Shown here one piece after another: positions 17,315 through 24,477 of a stretch of 39,138 nt of DNA; position 1 is the first letter of the stretch, and every line of letters begins with the position of its first letter. The notes below the pieces were generated by a model. The model was not told the DNA's origin, ran no database searches, and saw only the letters and a list, made by a program, of their open reading frames with translations. Made by a program: the position numbers and the translations under genes. The stretch is taken from positions 1 through 39,138 of the forward strand of contig NZ_LMUU01000071.1 in assembly GCF_009765775.1 (NCBI RefSeq), written 5' to 3'. The DNA is from Beijerinckia sp. L45 (GTDB lineage Bacteria > Pseudomonadota > Alphaproteobacteria > Rhizobiales > Beijerinckiaceae).

Positions 17315-17677
17315 TTAATAGCTGACGGAAGGGCTGCCGTCGGACATGAACTCGACCAGCTTGGCGCCGCCGACGATGAGAGCGCCGTCGACGAGCTTTG
17401 TCTCGTCGAGCGAGCGTTTCTTGAAACACGGCGAGCAGACGAAGATCTTGCCGCCTGCCTCGACGAAGTTCGCCATGAGGTCCTTCAACGGGGCGAAGCC
17501 TTCTTCATGAATGTCGTCGGCGTAGCCGCGCTGCGACAGTCGCGTGCCCTCGACGGACAGGAACACCAGCGTGTCCTTGTCGGATGCAACCGCTGCGTTG
17601 GCGATGACGAATGCGAGCGTCGCTTTGTCGGTGTCGTTCTTGGCGTGGGACAGGCTGATGACGAATTTGCCGGGCAT
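17315..17677 (-). CDS. DsrE-family sulfur-carrier-like protein
   Basis: A 120-residue soluble protein of the DsrE/DsrF-like fold. It has a typical Rossmann-like start (FVISLSHAKNDTDKATLAF), VFLSVEGTRL, and a CSPC pair (Cys81, Cys84) followed by FKKR, at the place where DsrE-family proteins carry the persulfide-forming Cys. Such proteins relay sulfane sulfur to TusA-type partners, and a TusA-like gene lies 36 bases upstream. The ATG at 17677 has ACGAGGA before it. It is translated ahead of the ABC importer genes and probably cotranscribed with them. Confidence 0.85.
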   Translation of the reverse strand: MPGKFVISLSHAKNDTDKATLAFVIANAAVASDKDTLVFLSVEGTRLSQRGYADDIHEEGFAPLKDLMANFVEAGGKIFVCSPCFKKRSLDETKLVDGALIVGGAKLVEFMSDGSPSVSY

Positions 17678-17713
17678 GATGTCCTCGTTGGAAAAGAGGT
17701 GATTGTTTGACGC

Positions 17714-17953
17714 TCACCATCTGTCGCGCGAGCGGATCCAGTACGCGTGCGCATCGGGGTCGTGGCGGAGCAAGGTATTGTCGGTGATCCGGCACCAGGC
17801 CGGCAGATCTTCGGGCGATCCGGGATCGTGGGAGATCAAATGGATGATCCCGCCGGGCATCGCGCTCAGCCGCCTGCGCAGGGCGAGCAACAGGTGCCCA
17901 CAGCCGAGGTCGCCGGCATCCCAGGTATCGTCGGCTTGGATGGAGTCGAACAC
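17714..17953 (-). CDS. Stand-alone divergent TusA-like protein
   Basis: A 79-residue protein, the usual TusA size. It has GDLGCGHLLLALRR (Cys18 at the TusA active-site position) and EDLPAWCRITDNTLL (Cys54). It resembles the N-terminal domain of the MetE fusion at the other end of the operon: both show GDLxCG, then EDLPAWCR-x-T-x-N-x-L, and both have Gly where TusA normally has Pro after the catalytic Cys. The start is GTG at 17953 with TGAGGA at good spacing. It is the first gene of the minus-strand sulfur/ABC operon. A persulfide carrier role is inferred from the family. Confidence 0.78.
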   Translation of the reverse strand: MFDSIQADDTWDAGDLGCGHLLLALRRRLSAMPGGIIHLISHDPGSPEDLPAWCRITDNTLLRHDPDAHAYWIRSRDRW

Positions 17954-18107
17954 GCGACATCCTCAGATAGGAGACGATGCCAACCGCGCGCATACGGTTA
18001 ACTTGTTGTCTCGACACGGTTTCAAGGCGCGTCGCGCAAGGCCCTATCGTCTCGCGACCTCTCGGTCAACGGCAGCAATCACACGATGCTGTGCCCGAGG
18101 GGCGAGC

Positions 18108-18133
18108 GCCAATAAGTCTTGCCAATAAGTCTT
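18108..18133. repeat. Perfect 13-bp tandem duplication
   Basis: Two back-to-back copies of GCCAATAAGTCTT (18108-18120 and 18121-18133) lie in the 654-base stretch between the TusA-like gene and iorA. They are about 155-180 bases upstream of the minus-strand operon. This could be replication slippage or a tandem protein-binding site; only two copies are seen. Confidence 0.6.
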
Positions 18134-18196
18134 GAACGATCACCTTCCGGCATTTTCTAGGGCGGACCAGGCCTCGGGAACCGCACGACCGGGCTC

Positions 18197-18436
18197 GTGC
18201 GCTCCACGCCGTTTGTTGTCGTGCAGGATTGCGAGCAGATCATCGACCCTGAAGGCATCCGCAACCAGCTCAAAGACAACACGTCCAGACGCGAGCCGCG
18301 CTCGGATGCAAGAGGTGACATTCGACCGCTCGATGGTGACGAGTCTCGATGGGCGAGCCATCCGCGCATCACCGTCCCCGACATGCCGGAGGGTGTCATG
18401 GACCTCATCGATCGCGATAATGTGTACTTGCGGTAG
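18197..18436 (+). CDS. Possible hypothetical protein of 79 residues
   Basis: A GTG-initiated frame of 80 codons (VVVQDCEQIIDPEGI near the start, DLIDRDNVYLR at the end). About 70% of its codons end in G or C, above the first-position value, which mildly favours coding. I recognise no domain, and the overlapping minus-strand frame is also open, so the call is weak. A 6-bp-stem hairpin (18437-18454) follows the TAG directly. The rest of 17954-18607 holds the tandem repeat, a palindrome and a hairpin, listed separately. Confidence 0.3.
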   Translation: MRSTPFVVVQDCEQIIDPEGIRNQLKDNTSRREPRSDARGDIRPLDGDESRWASHPRITVPDMPEGVMDLIDRDNVYLR

Positions 18437-18471
18437 CACTGCTGTATCGCAGTGTCGCGTCCGCCAAACCA

Positions 18472-18483
18472 TACCGACCGGTA
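18472..18483 (+). promoter_or_regulatory. TACCGACCGGTA palindrome upstream of iorA, candidate operator
   Basis: A near-perfect 12-bp palindrome about 125 bases before the iorA start, resembling the ACCGxCCGGT-type sites bound by many TetR-family repressors. A TATTAA-like element lies about 20 bases downstream (18502-18507) and could be a -10. No TetR gene is present in the window, so the regulator is unknown. Confidence 0.3.
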
Positions 18484-18516
18484 GATATCGAGCCGGAAGT
18501 GTATTAAACTGAAATG

Positions 18517-18540
18517 CGAGGGCTCCGTTCAGAGCCCTCG
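18517..18540 (+). terminator. 9-bp perfect hairpin in the iorA leader
   Basis: Arms CGAGGGCTC (18517-18525) and GAGCCCTCG (18532-18540) with a 6-base loop, ending 67 bases before the iorA ATG. No U tract follows, so it is either a weak terminator of upstream transcription or a structured part of the iorAB leader. Confidence 0.4.
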
Positions 18541-18607
18541 TCGCCGAGTGAACCACCGCGAAACGACCGAGGAGCCGGGCGTATGGCCCGGCCAACGGAG
18601 GACAAAA

Positions 18608-19063
18608 ATGATCAGCTTGAAAATCAATGGCGCGAGCCATGACCTCGACCTGGACGGGGATATGCCGTTGCTCTGGGCGGTACGCGATATTCTCAACATG
18701 ACCGGCACCAAATACGGCTGCGGCATCGGCCAATGCGGCGCTTGCACGGTGCATCTCGACGGGCAGCCCGTCCGCTCCTGCCAGACGCCTGTGAGCGCTG
18801 CGACGGGCCACGACATCACGACCATCGAAGGCATCCACGGCAAGGTCGCCGAAGCCGTGCAGGCGGCCTGGCGCGACCTCGACGTCGTGCAATGCGGCTA
18901 CTGTCAGTCCGGTCAGATCATGTCGGCCGTCGGCCTTCTGACTCAGACGCCAAAACCCACCGACGACGACATCAATGGCGCGATGGACGGCAACGTCTGT
19001 CGCTGCGCGACCTACGGCCGCATCCGTGCGGCCATCCATCAAGCGTCCACGAAGCTCGTTTGA
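18608..19063 (+). CDS. iorA: IorA-type [2Fe-2S] subunit of a molybdenum hydroxylase
   Basis: A 151-residue iron-sulfur subunit beginning [16 protein letters not shown]. The ferredoxin-type cluster has [15 protein letters not shown] and a downstream Cys in VRSC (~40-61); the second cluster has [10 protein letters not shown] and [15 protein letters not shown] instead of CRCTGY is typical of the isoquinoline/aldehyde oxidoreductase small subunits. I chose the ATG at 18608 because GGAGG sits 6 bases upstream and the 20 earlier codons are leader. It pairs with the large subunit that starts 11 bases after it. The second xanthine-oxidase-family enzyme in the window, it lacks an FAD subunit, so electrons must go to another acceptor. 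Confidence 0.92.
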   Translation: MISLKINGASHDLDLDGDMPLLWAVRDILNMTGTKYGCGIGQCGACTVHLDGQPVRSCQTPVSAATGHDITTIEGIHGKVAEAVQAAWRDLDVVQCGYCQSGQIMSAVGLLTQTPKPTDDDINGAMDGNVCRCATYGRIRAAIHQASTKLV

Positions 19064-19074
19064 GGAGACCGCGC

Positions 19075-21309
19075 ATGTACGCCAAGACAACTGAATCGCT
19101 CCTTCCGACCCTCCCGGCGGAAACGCCCCAGGCCTCGCGCCGCACCGTCCTCCGCGGCTCCGCCGCCGGCGGCCTCGTTCTCGGCCTCACGCTCGTGTCG
19201 GGACGCGGCTTCGCGGCCGATGGGTCGCCCGGCGGCGGCAAGGCCGTCACGCTCGCCTCCAATACCGCGCCACCCGAGCCCAACGCCTTCGTGCGCATCG
19301 CGCCCGACAACACGGTGACGGTGATCGTCAAGCACCTCGACATGGGGCAGGGCAACACGACTGGCTTGCCGACCATCGTCGCGGAAGAACTCGACGCGGA
19401 CTGGTCGCAGATCCGCTTCGAGTTCGCGCCGGCAGACGTCAAGCTCTACGCCAACCTCGCGTTCGGCGTTCAAGGCACCGGTGGCTCGACCGCGATCAAC
19501 AACAGCTGGGATCAGCTGCGCAAGGCCGGCGCTGCCGCCCGCGCCATGCTGGTGCAAGCCGCCGTCGACGCCTGGAAAGTCCCGGCCGACGAGATCGTGG
19601 TCTCGAAAGGCGTGCTGACCCACAAGTCCGGCAAGCGGGCCACCTTCGGCGATCTCGCGGAGGCCGCCGGCAAGGAGCCGGTTCCGGACGACGTCAAGTT
19701 GAAGAACCCGAAGGACTTCACCCTGATCGGGACGAAGATCCACCGGATCGACTATGTTGTGAAGACCGACGGATCGGCGAAGTATGCGCTCGATGTGCGT
19801 CGGCCCAACATGCTGACGGCGATCATGTCGCGCCCGCCGCGCTTTGGCGGCGGCGTCAAGAGCGTCGACGACAAGGACGCGCGCGCCGTCCCGGGGGTGG
19901 TCAACGTGGTGGTGGTCCCGCAGGGCGTCGCTGTGCTGGCCGAGAATACCTACGCCGCTCGCAAGGGCCGCGAAGCGCTCAAAATCGTCTGGAACGACGC
20001 CGGCGAAGCGCGTTCAAGCGCCGACATGCTGGCTGACTATCGCAAGGCGGCACAGACGCAGGGCGCCGTGGCCGCGAAGAAGGGTTCGGCCGAGGACGCG
20101 CTGACGTCGTCCGGCAAGGTGGTGGAGGTGGAATTCACCTTCCCGTTCCTGGCGCATGCGCCGATGGAACCGCTGAACTGCACTGTGGAAAAAGCGGCGG
20201 ACGGGTCCTACGACTTCTTCGCCGGGTCGCAGTTCCAGACGATCGAGCAGATGGTGGCGGCGAAGTATCTCGGCACGACGCCGGACAAGGTTCGCATCCA
20301 TACGATGTGGGCCGGCGGTTCCTTCGGCCGCCGCGCGACGCCGGACGGCGACTACTTCGGCGAGGCGGCGGCCATCATGTCCAAGACAGACGGCAAGCGC
20401 CCGGTCCATCTCGTCTACACCCGCGAGGACGAGATGACGGGCGGCCGCTACCGGCCGATGTTCTACCACAAGATCCGGGCGGCCCTGGATCCGAAGGGCG
20501 GCATCGCCGCGTGGCAGCACCGGCTCGTCGGCACCTCCTTCATGAAGGGCACGGCCTTCGCGCCCGTCATGGTCAAGAACGGCGTCGACTCGACGGCGGT
20601 CGAGGGCGTGTCGGACATGCCCTACGCCATCCCCAACCTGCTGGTGGACTGGCACGATGCGCCGACGCCGATCACCACGCTGTGGTGGCGTTCGGTCGGG
20701 CACAGCCACACCGCCCAGGCAGTCGAGGTCATGGTCGACGAACTCGCCCATGCCGCGGGCCAGGATCCCGTCGCATTCCGCCTTGCCATGCTGAAAGACC
20801 ATCCGCGCCATGCCGGCGTGCTGAAGCTGGCTGCGGAGAAGGCCAACTTCGGGCAGAAGCTCGCAGCCGGAAAGGGCCGCGGCGTCGCAGTGCACGAGAG
20901 CTTCAACACCGTCGTGGCGATGGTCGCCGATGTAACGGTGACGGGAGCCGAGGTGAAGGTGGATCGTGTCGTGGTCGCCGTTGATTGTGGGATCCCTATC
21001 AATCCCGACGTCATCAAGGCGCAGATGGAAGGCGGCGTCGGCTACGGCCTCGGCGCTGCCTTGCGCAACCAGATCACCTTCAAGAACGGCGAGGTCGAAC
21101 AGTCGAACTTCGACACCTACCTGCCGCTGCGCATGAGCGACATGCCCGTCGTCGAGGTTTACATCATGCCATCGATGGAGAAGCCGACGGGTGTTGGCGA
21201 GCCTGGCGTGCCGCCGGTCGCGCCCGCCGTGTCCAACGCGATCTTCGCCGCGACCGGCAAGCGGCTTCGCTCGCTGCCGTTCGACTTCGACAGTCTGAAG
21301 GGCGCCTAA
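19075..21309 (+). CDS. iorB: IorB-type molybdenum hydroxylase large subunit, Tat-exported
   Basis: A 744-residue Mo-binding subunit of the isoquinoline 1-oxidoreductase beta / periplasmic aldehyde oxidase family. Twin-arginine signal [18 protein letters not shown] at ~21-38, predicted cleavage near GFAAD. Family landmarks: [59 protein letters not shown], and the conserved active-site Glu in GVGEPGVPP at residue 709. It hydroxylates an aldehyde or N-heterocycle; the substrate cannot be told from sequence. The start at 19075 follows TGAGGAGA. Unlike many relatives there is no cytochrome c subunit or XdhC gene beside it; coxF 17 kb away is the only XdhC here. A strong hairpin follows the stop. 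Confidence 0.9.
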   Translation: MYAKTTESLLPTLPAETPQASRRTVLRGSAAGGLVLGLTLVSGRGFAADGSPGGGKAVTLASNTAPPEPNAFVRIAPDNTVTVIVKHLDMGQGNTTGLPTIVAEELDADWSQIRFEFAPADVKLYANLAFGVQGTGGSTAINNSWDQLRKAGAAARAMLVQAAVDAWKVPADEIVVSKGVLTHKSGKRATFGDLAEAAGKEPVPDDVKLKNPKDFTLIGTKIHRIDYVVKTDGSAKYALDVRRPNMLTAIMSRPPRFGGGVKSVDDKDARAVPGVVNVVVVPQGVAVLAENTYAARKGREALKIVWNDAGEARSSADMLADYRKAAQTQGAVAAKKGSAEDALTSSGKVVEVEFTFPFLAHAPMEPLNCTVEKAADGSYDFFAGSQFQTIEQMVAAKYLGTTPDKVRIHTMWAGGSFGRRATPDGDYFGEAAAIMSKTDGKRPVHLVYTREDEMTGGRYRPMFYHKIRAALDPKGGIAAWQHRLVGTSFMKGTAFAPVMVKNGVDSTAVEGVSDMPYAIPNLLVDWHDAPTPITTLWWRSVGHSHTAQAVEVMVDELAHAAGQDPVAFRLAMLKDHPRHAGVLKLAAEKANFGQKLAAGKGRGVAVHESFNTVVAMVADVTVTGAEVKVDRVVVAVDCGIPINPDVIKAQMEGGVGYGLGAALRNQITFKNGEVEQSNFDTYLPLRMSDMPVVEVYIMPSMEKPTGVGEPGVPPVAPAVSNAIFAATGKRLRSLPFDFDSLKGA

Positions 21310-21321
21310 CAGACCTGACGG

Positions 21322-21352
21322 GGCGGCTGGTCTTCGCATGAAGCTAGCCGCC
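21322..21352 (+). terminator. Terminator hairpin of iorAB
   Basis: A stem begins 12 bases after the iorB TAA: 21322-21328 pairs with 21346-21352, continued by 2 more pairs, a single bulged T and a 4-bp inner stem (21332-21335 with 21340-21343) around a GCAT loop. There is no U tract. Confidence 0.6.
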
Positions 21353-21371
21353 TCGGTGCCGACCCGCGGCG

Positions 21372-21699
21372 TCCAAGTCGGACGTCGTCATCTATCACAA
21401 CCCCGCCTGCGGGACGTCGCGCAACACGCTGGCGCGGATCGGTAACGCTGGCGTCGCACCCCAGTTCTCCGAGTACCTGAAGACGCCGCCGTCGCGCGCG
21501 ATGCTGATCCAGCTGATCGAGCGTGTGGGGATCACGCCGCGCGAATCGACGCCAATGCTGGCGCATCCGATCCTGATCAACCGCCCGATCGTCGTTACGA
21601 CCCACGGCGTTCGCCTCTGCCGCCCGTCCGAGCAGGTATCAGCTTGCTGCCGCCTCCGAGGGCGAGCTGTTCAAGGAGGACGGCGAGCGCGTCGTCCAC
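21372..21699 (+). pseudogene. arsC: Remnant of arsC (glutaredoxin-type arsenate reductase)
   Basis: Open frame from 21372 reads DVVIYHNPACGTSRNTLARI, the arsenate reductase N-terminus with its catalytic Cys, then EYLKTPPSRAMLIQLIERVG, then LAHPILINRPIVVTTHGVRLCRPSE. About 30 residues normally between the helix and HPILINRP are missing, there is no start codon in a sensible place, and after the RPSEQV block the frame shifts so that EGELFKEDGERVVH continues in the +1 frame (21658-21699). The gene is therefore dead by deletion plus frameshift. It would have reduced arsenate to arsenite with glutathione/glutaredoxin. Confidence 0.85.
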
Positions 21700-21853
21700 C
21701 GCGGATACTCTGCTCTACGGCTCGCTTCGGGAATGTCCTATTCGCGTTGCGGTTGAGGAAGCGGCGCGGCTGCTGCGATGCTACGGCGCCGAGCCACGGA
21801 TTCCGTCGAAGGCGCCCGTTCTCCGCGCGCTACGCGATGCGCGTGTCGCGTAA
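21698..21853 (+). pseudogene. arsH: Remnant of arsH N-terminus (NADPH-FMN reductase family)
   Basis: Directly after the arsC remnant, a third frame reads LLYGSLRE followed by VEEAARLLRCYGAEPRI, matching the start of ArsH (normally LLYGSLRERS and AEEAARLLEALGAE). It then runs into unrelated sequence and stops at 21853. Only about 50 of some 230 residues survive. Adjacent arsC-arsH is a common ars operon order, which supports the identification. Bases 21854-21923 show nothing I can support. Confidence 0.65.
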
Positions 21854-21923
21854 ACTATGCTCGAACAGCGAACCTTCGACGAGGTCGGCTTGGCGAAGCG
21901 CGGAGCAGCGTTGCCTCTGCCGA

Positions 21924-22310
21924 TCAGGACGACACCTCGCCATAAAGCCGAAGCCGCTTGAGGAACAGGCCGAGCTCGTCGCGATACGCGGGTCCAAACG
22001 CGCAGACCGTCTCCGTCGGTTCGCCGAAGACGGTGCGGCCGGCGTCGGTGATCAGCGCGTGCGGGATGCCTTGGTCCGCGCATTCGCGCGCGACGCGACG
22101 CAGCGGCCCGAGCCCGCGGACGCTGACGGCGATCTTGGCCTGGCTGGCCTCCATATAGGCGAGCAGCCGGGCCGGATGGGTCGCCATCGCGTTCAGCGCC
22201 ACCTGCACGAAGGCGTGCCCGGCCTGCACCGCGAGCTTGCCCGGCGGCATCGCGAGGTCGGCACGAATCGCCACCCACATCTTCAGCTCGGGTGGCCTGT
22301 CGTGCGTCAT
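21924..22310 (-). CDS. Pth2-family (peptidyl-tRNA hydrolase type 2) protein
   Basis: A 128-residue single-domain protein: MWVAIRADLAMPPGKLAVQAGHA corresponds to the Pth2 motif around the catalytic Lys and His (GKxAAQxxHA), followed by KIAVSVRGL and LITDAGRTVFGEPTETVCAFGP, the second conserved block. Type 2 peptidyl-tRNA hydrolases are standard in archaea and eukaryotes; bacteria carry accessory relatives of uncertain function, so recycling of peptidyl-tRNA is not assured. Start ATG at 22310, 38 bases after the SDR gene and probably cotranscribed with it. Confidence 0.8.
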   Translation of the reverse strand: MTHDRPPELKMWVAIRADLAMPPGKLAVQAGHAFVQVALNAMATHPARLLAYMEASQAKIAVSVRGLGPLRRVARECADQGIPHALITDAGRTVFGEPTETVCAFGPAYRDELGLFLKRLRLYGEVSS

Positions 22311-22348
22311 GCCGTTTCGCAATCCCGCTGCGGCTTTCGCCGATGTCC

Positions 22349-23104
22349 TCAGGCCTGTCGTTTGATCACAAGCGGGCCGGGCGCCTGACAGGTCGGCATC
22401 AGCTCGATCCGGTTGATGTTCACGTGCCGGGGAAGCCCGATCACCCACGCCACCGACTCCGCGATGTCCTCCGAGGTCAGCGGCTCGGTGCCCTGGTACA
22501 CCGTCGCGGCCCGGGCATCGTCGCCGGAGAACCGCACGTTGCTGAATTCGGTCCCACCGCAGAGGCCCGGCTCGATGTCGGTGACCCTGACGAAACTGCC
22601 GACGAGGTCGGCCTTCAGGTTCAGGGAGAACTGCTTCACGAACGCCTTGGTGCCGCCGTAGACGTGGCCGCCCGGGTAGGGATAGCTTCCGGCGACGCTG
22701 CCGATGTTCACGACATGGCCGCGGTCCCGCTCGACCATGCCGGGCAACAGCGCCCGCGTCATATGGACGAGGCCCGTGATGTTGGTCGCGATCATGCGAT
22801 CCCACTCGGCCAGATCGGCCTTCTGGGCGGGGTCGAGGCCGAGCGCGAGGCCCGCGTTGTTGACCAGGACGTCAACCTCGCGCCAGCCGTCCGGCAGGCT
22901 CCCGGGCAGCGCCGCAACGGTTGTCGTATCCGTCACGTCGAGAGGGAGGGGAAGCAGGGCGTCACCCAGGTCGCGCTGAAGGGTTGCCAGGCGGTCCGCT
23001 CGGCGGCCGGTCGCGATGACGCGGTGGCCGCTGCCTACGAGACGGCGGGCGATGGCGTCGCCGAAGCCGGAGGTGGCGCCGGTGACGAGGATGGTAAGGC
23101 TCAT
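22349..23104 (-). CDS. Short-chain dehydrogenase/reductase, YdfG-like
   Basis: A 251-residue classical SDR. TGATSGFGDAIARRL is the dinucleotide-binding Gly motif (~8-22), RRADRL suggests NADP preference, VNNAGLALG is the NNAG motif, and YGGTK gives the catalytic Tyr and Lys after IGSVAGSYPYPGG. The pattern PGLCGGTEFSNVRF and the C-terminal NINRIELMPT match the YdfG/serine-3-hydroxy-acid dehydrogenase group, which oxidises 3-hydroxy acids. Start ATG at 23104 (MSLTILVTG) chosen because the family begins just before the Gly motif. A role with the C4 sugar-acid genes nearby is possible but unproven. Confidence 0.88.
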   Translation of the reverse strand: MSLTILVTGATSGFGDAIARRLVGSGHRVIATGRRADRLATLQRDLGDALLPLPLDVTDTTTVAALPGSLPDGWREVDVLVNNAGLALGLDPAQKADLAEWDRMIATNITGLVHMTRALLPGMVERDRGHVVNIGSVAGSYPYPGGHVYGGTKAFVKQFSLNLKADLVGSFVRVTDIEPGLCGGTEFSNVRFSGDDARAATVYQGTEPLTSEDIAESVAWVIGLPRHVNINRIELMPTCQAPGPLVIKRQA

Positions 23105-23255
23105 AAATGGATCCCTGAAGATTGACGTCGGGTTTGAGGCCGACGGCATTGAGTTTGGGTCGGCAGCGGTCGAGCAGACGCGCGACGGCCTTTACCCCTG
23201 CCGCTGGCGCGCTCGACGCGATCTGGCGGCCACCCAAACGATTATCCCGCGGAAG

Positions 23256-24290
23256 TCAATTCAGGGCTTGCGGCGTCGGCTCCTCCAGGAAGGCCGCGAC
23301 CTCGTGGATGAACTGCATGCGGTTCTTCTCGAGCATGACGGTGTGCGTGCCCTCGCCCAGTTGCACGAAGCGCTTGTACGGTGTCCTGGTAAGCTGTTCG
23401 AAATAGGCCGAGGCCTGGTATGTCGGCAGATCGGCGTCCCATTCCGCGTGGATGATGAGGGTCGGGACACGAATGTCGGACGGCTGGTAGAGCGGTTTGT
23501 TGACCCACCAATAGTCGCGGTTGTCCTGCGCCGTCCCGTTGGGCGCGCGCAGCACCGCTGGCGTTTGAGCCGCGCCGTGGGGATCGGTGGCGAAGGTGGC
23601 GTCGGCCCACATGTCGAACCAACCTGGCGGGATCAAGGTCGCCTTCTTGTCCTCCGGCACGTCTTTCATCCAGCGCTCGAGCGTCGCCCCGCGGGTCACG
23701 GTGCGATAGGCGCCGAGCGGAGGAGCGCCGGCCGGGGTCCGGATCGTGCTCAGCCATTGCGGCGCGTAAAGCACCAGACGCGCGACCTTGTCGTTGTGGG
23801 TCGTCGTATAGAGTCCCATGATCGAGGTGCCCCATGACCATCCCATCAGGTTGATCTGGCGCACACCGCGACGCTTGAGGATGAAGTCGACTGCAGCGCC
23901 GACGTCGCGCGCCGCTTCCGCGGTGGAGGCCACAGGCGTGCCTTCGGTCGAAGGGCCGTCCATCGATGCCGGCCGAGTGGATTTGCTGTAGCCGCGCACG
24001 TCGACGAGCCAAACATCCCAGCCCCGTGCCGCCAGCATGTCCATCGCCGACGCGCCGCCGACCGGCAGGTCGAAAGAGGTTTCGGCGGGATAGGTCGCCC
24101 CATGGACGAACAGCAGGATCCGGTCGCTAGCAAACGTCTCGGCGCCGGCGAGATGCTTTTCTCGCGCGTAGACCTGCACGCCAGGATCGGACGGGATCAT
24201 GAATTCGGCCATGTCGGTCGCCGCCATGGCGCCGGCTCCGCTCAAGGTCATGATCATGGCGGCAATCGCGAGCCTGACCCAGCACTCCAT
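23256..24290 (-). CDS. Exported alpha/beta hydrolase
   Basis: A 344-residue alpha/beta hydrolase. An N-terminal signal peptide (LAIAAMIMTLSGAGAMAA, cleavage near residue 24) sends it to the periplasm. Oxyanion-hole motif FVHGATYP, nucleophile elbow GWSWG, acid HAEWDADLP, and His in GEGTHTVML complete the triad. VRGYSKSTRP and the two-domain length are typical of esterase or lactonase-like members. The ATG at 24290 is preceded by GGAAGGGAA at good spacing. Bases 24291-24477, upstream, contain no gene I can support. Substrate unknown. Confidence 0.85.
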   Translation of the reverse strand: MECWVRLAIAAMIMTLSGAGAMAATDMAEFMIPSDPGVQVYAREKHLAGAETFASDRILLFVHGATYPAETSFDLPVGGASAMDMLAARGWDVWLVDVRGYSKSTRPASMDGPSTEGTPVASTAEAARDVGAAVDFILKRRGVRQINLMGWSWGTSIMGLYTTTHNDKVARLVLYAPQWLSTIRTPAGAPPLGAYRTVTRGATLERWMKDVPEDKKATLIPPGWFDMWADATFATDPHGAAQTPAVLRAPNGTAQDNRDYWWVNKPLYQPSDIRVPTLIIHAEWDADLPTYQASAYFEQLTRTPYKRFVQLGEGTHTVMLEKNRMQFIHEVAAFLEEPTPQALN

Positions 24291-24477
24291 AGACGTTCCC
24301 TTCCTCTGCCGTCCGCATTCGCCTGTTTGCTCAGGCTTTGGTGCGGAGCCCGATCATGTTCGCACTCCGAGCCGGCCCTGGACAAGTGCTCGATGCCGTT
24401 GGGTCAAGCGACCTTCGTCAGAGCCCTTATGCCCTCCACGGGGACGCGATCCACGACGTCGCGCCGACCGTCCGGGG

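Noticed and set aside
18140-19090. 316-codon minus-strand frame running through iorA
   Set aside because: Its N-terminal half is the complement of the clear iorA gene; only the last third, opposite the 79-residue ORF, looks slightly protein-like, and no start or ribosome-binding site supports it.
21854-21923. Short frame starting MLEQRTFDEVGL after the arsH remnant
   Set aside because: It runs into the antisense strand of the pth2-like gene and matches nothing I recognise; could be further ars debris but cannot be supported.
24291-24477. Possible small plus-strand ORF (24338-24586) in the gap before pdxA2
   Set aside because: It overlaps the 3' end of pdxA2 antisense, lacks a ribosome-binding site and shows no recognisable feature.
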